From: a bacterium
GTDB lineage: Bacteria; Ratteibacteria; UBA8468; B48-G9; JAFGKM01
DNA: 16,018 nt
Assembly: GCA_023230585.1 (NCBI GenBank)
Contig: JALNXB010000041.1
Coordinates: 1 to 16,018 of the forward strand
Reading direction: 5' to 3'
The notes beneath the pieces are model-generated. The model was given only the letters and a program-made list of their open reading frames with translations, made no database searches and was not told the origin of the DNA. Below, in pieces: positions 14,279 through 16,018 of the stretch (position 1 is the first letter of the stretch; each line of letters opens with the position of its first letter). Position numbers and translations under genes: made by a program.

Positions 14279-14374
14279 TGCCATCCTGAACTTGTTTCAG
14301 GATCTCTAACTTAATCCACGCTGGTAATAGGACAACGTAAAAAGCGAGATTCCGGATCAAGTCCGGAATGACAT
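14279..14374 (-). repeat. Two-hairpin dispersed element, right copy (inverted relative to 5411-5508)
   Basis: The inverse complement matches 5411-5508 over its full length with only a few substitutions and small gaps. Hairpins are at 14283-14303 (ATCCTGAA / TTCAGGAT) and 14349-14369 (ATTCCGGA / TCCGGAAT). Loops are identical when read on the same strand. The CCAGCGTGGATTAAGTTAGA middle is fully conserved. Confidence 0.85.
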
Positions 14375-14466
14375 ACAGGGGAAACACTCGCAAAGACGGA
14401 ATGGGGGCTCTGCCTTCTAATATATGTAAAAATATGGTTTCAATAAATATTTAACCAAAACAATAT

Positions 14467-14493
14467 TTGAAATAATTTCTAAAATGATATACT
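14467..14493 (+). promoter_or_regulatory. Possible promoter of the M20 gene
   Basis: TTGAAA (14467-14472) and an extended -10, TGATATACT (TATACT at 14488-14493), are separated by 15 bp. That spacing is short, but the TGn extension may compensate. The implied leader is about 105 bases and contains a 10-bp inverted repeat, TTAAACATTT (14499-14508) / AAATGTTTAA (14549-14558). Confidence 0.4.
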
Positions 14494-14606
14494 CTTTTTT
14501 AAACATTTGTTTTGTGATAGTGTAAAAAATTTGCTTACCAACACCGGTAAATGTTTAACAAATACTCTTAGATTAGGTTAGATATAAATATATAGGAAAA
14601 TTAATT

Positions 14607-15935
14607 ATGGATAAAAATAAAAAGAAAACCTTGATAAAGAAAATATCTAAAAAAGAAGAAGAAATTGCTATAAAATTATCTGATAAAATATGGGAACTTG
14701 CCGAACCGCCTCTATTAGAAAAAGAATCTTCAAAATTAATCGCCCAATATCTCGAAGCAAACGGGTTTAATATTACTTGGCCTTTCAAGGTTCTACCTAC
14801 TGCTTTTAAAGCAGAAAAAGGGAAAGGTAGACCTGTTATAGGTATGCTCGGAGAATATGACGCATTACCTGATTGTGGCAAGAAAAAAGGAACCTATGGA
14901 CACGGATGTGGACATAACCTTCTTGGGGTTGCACCCGCTGTTGGAGCAGTAACAATATCTAAAATTATTGAAGAAAAAAACATTCCCGGTAAAATCGTTT
15001 ATTGGGGTTGCCCTGCAGAAGAAACCCTTGTTGGTAAAGCGTATATGGCAAGAGATGGTGGGTTTAAAAATATGGATGTATGTTTATGTTGGCACCCTTC
15101 CCCAAGAAACACTATTAAAACTTCTGGTGGGGCTGCTCTTGATTCTTTTATTTTTGAATTTAAAGGTAGAACTTCCCACGCAGCAGGTAGCCCTCATAAA
15201 GGTAGAAGTGCGCTTGACTCCGCAATATTGATGGATGTTGCTGTTAACTACCTAAGAGAGCACGTCCCTGAAAATGTTCGTATACACTCAGTAATATGTG
15301 ATGGTGGTAAAGCTCCAAATGTTGTTCCTGAGTATTCTAAAATCTGGTATTATGTTAGAGGGAGAAACAGAGCCCAAGTAGACGAAATTTCACATCGGCT
15401 TATATTGTGCGCTAAAGGTGCTGCCATTGCTACAGAGACAGAAATGACAGTTTCTAAAATTACTTCCATATACAATTTTCTACCTAACCAGGCTTTAGCA
15501 GAAATCATTAGAGATAACTTTCAACTCTTTGGACCTCATAAAATAAGTCATTCCGATATAGAAAATATTAAAGCACTTGGAAAAGAACCATTATTTTCTA
15601 CCAATATAAATACCAATGTTGTAGCAGGAGAACCGGGGCGAGCTTCAAGTGATGAAGCGACTGTCTCTTGGTTGTCTCCACTTGGAGGATTTGGAACTGC
15701 TTGTGTATCTCAGAATACAACATTCCATAATAGAGATTTTACAATGCAAGGAAATTTACCCTTTGCTCATAAAGGTATGATGAAAGCAGCAGAATTGTTT
15801 GCAGGAACGGCTTTTGATCTTTTTACAGATAAAAACCTTCTTAGGAAGGTTATAAAAGAATTTAAAAGTAAAACAAAAGATTTTAAATTTGACCCTTTAT
15901 TATTAAAACAACATAGTCCTGATACCGGCTCTTGA
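14607..15935 (+). CDS. M20-family metallo-amidohydrolase (AbgB / p-aminobenzoyl-glutamate hydrolase-like)
   Basis: This 442-residue protein belongs to the M20D-type amidohydrolases. GEYDALPDCG (82-91) and GHGCGHN (98-104) supply metal ligands C101 and H103. PAEET (136-140) carries the catalytic and metal-binding glutamates. H163 (CWHPSP) is the next ligand. FKGRTSHAAGSPHKGRSALD (185-204) starts the small dimerisation domain with H191. SSDEATVSW (347-355) and FAHKG (386-390, H388) complete the site. The best overall resemblance is to AbgB, which with AbgA cleaves p-aminobenzoyl-glutamate, and to related peptidases. No AbgA partner is visible, so it may act as a homodimer on another N-acyl amino acid or dipeptide. 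No signal peptide is seen, so it should be cytoplasmic. The start is preceded only by a weak AGGAA. It is transcribed divergently from the hsd operon. Confidence 0.88.
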   Translation: MDKNKKKTLIKKISKKEEEIAIKLSDKIWELAEPPLLEKESSKLIAQYLEANGFNITWPFKVLPTAFKAEKGKGRPVIGMLGEYDALPDCGKKKGTYGHGCGHNLLGVAPAVGAVTISKIIEEKNIPGKIVYWGCPAEETLVGKAYMARDGGFKNMDVCLCWHPSPRNTIKTSGGAALDSFIFEFKGRTSHAAGSPHKGRSALDSAILMDVAVNYLREHVPENVRIHSVICDGGKAPNVVPEYSKIWYYVRGRNRAQVDEISHRLILCAKGAAIATETEMTVSKITSIYNFLPNQALAEIIRDNFQLFGPHKISHSDIENIKALGKEPLFSTNINTNVVAGEPGRASSDEATVSWLSPLGGFGTACVSQNTTFHNRDFTMQGNLPFAHKGMMKAAELFAGTAFDLFTDKNLLRKVIKEFKSKTKDFKFDPLLLKQHSPDTGS

Positions 15936-15959
15936 TAAAATAAGTGTAAATACTTTTAT

Positions 15960-16018
15960 CCTTGCCTTGTCGCCGTTTTGTGGCGTTGCGAGGAGCGTTT
16001 TATTCCATAGTTTTCATA
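15960..16018. repeat. Dispersed repeat module (gamma), inverted copy at the window end
   Basis: The inverse complement is nearly identical to 145-204, including the CGCC / GGCG hairpin and the TATGAAAACTAT arm. It is cut by the window end, so the larger hairpin is incomplete. It starts 24 bp after the M20 stop codon and could serve as its 3' structure. Confidence 0.75.

Larger units (their letters stand above)
13772..14606. other. Gene-free repeat cluster between hsdM and the M20 gene
   Basis: This 835-bp divergent spacer holds the hsdM promoter on one side and the M20 leader on the other. Between them lie repeat modules at 13928-13992, 14004-14024, 14061-14119, 14139-14207, 14227-14241 and 14279-14374, listed separately where distinct. 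AGACGGAATGGGGG (14393-14406) is the inverse of the CCCCATTCCGTCTT motif in the 5.0-5.6 kb cluster. Short open frames here are repeat sequence or the upstream extension of hsdM. No RNA gene was recognised. Confidence 0.8.

Noticed and set aside
7593..14374. Integrative element inserted at tRNA-Asn carrying the R-M genes
   Set aside because: I found no integrase and no second copy of the tRNA 3' end as an attachment site; the flanking similarity is due to dispersed repeats.

Overview
This is an AT-rich bacterial window with ordinary bacterial signals: Shine-Dalgarno sequences, TTGACA/TATAAT-type promoters and a tRNA gene without an encoded CCA. It carries single-copy metabolic genes, one complete type I restriction-modification (R-M) system, and an unusually dense population of short palindromic dispersed repeats. 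A very large secreted protein of the exo-rhamnogalacturonan-lyase-like (PcRGLX/YetA) type, plus the repeat-rich spacers, would fit an uncultured Planctomycetes/Omnitrophota-like lineage. That assignment is an inference and weak. Both window ends lie in dispersed-repeat sequence (the last 59 bases are an inverted copy of 145-204), as would happen if an assembly contig broke at repeats.

Layout. Positions 1-300 are repeat modules. From 301 to 4927 two co-oriented genes lie 103 bp apart: a fumarylacetoacetate-hydrolase (FAH) family enzyme and a 1239-residue exported PcRGLX/YetA-like protein. Positions 4928-5594 are a gene-free repeat cluster. At 5595-6191 (minus) there is a small single-pass membrane protein of unknown function, divergent from an alpha/beta hydrolase (6343-7125). 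Then come an FmdB-type zinc-ribbon protein and tRNA-Asn(GTT).

From 13771 down to 7783 on the minus strand lies a type I R-M operon in the order hsdM, rhuM remnant, hsdS, hsdR. Subunit sizes and motifs resemble the EcoR124 (type IC) family. HsdM and HsdS would form the methyltransferase, and HsdR adds the ATP-dependent translocase and nuclease. The hsdM-hsdS gap holds a 54-codon relic that looks like a RhuM-family gene with its middle and 5' part deleted. It still overlaps the hsdS start by ATGA. A promoter-like sequence sits upstream of hsdM and hsdS overlaps hsdR by 11 bp, so the genes are probably co-transcribed.

Positions 13772-14606 are a second gene-free repeat cluster. A 97-bp element there (14279-14374) is a near-identical inverted copy of one at 5411-5508, so inverted repeats flank about 8.8 kb containing the membrane protein, hydrolase, FmdB, tRNA and R-M genes. 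The window closes with an M20-family amidohydrolase (AbgB-like).

I see no complete new system. The most interesting signals are the modular palindromic repeats that abut R-M stop codons, the rhuM relic with a 27-bp perfect palindrome in its conserved motif, and a 12-bp tandem duplication in hsdS at the place where EcoR124-type enzymes change the spacer of their recognition site.
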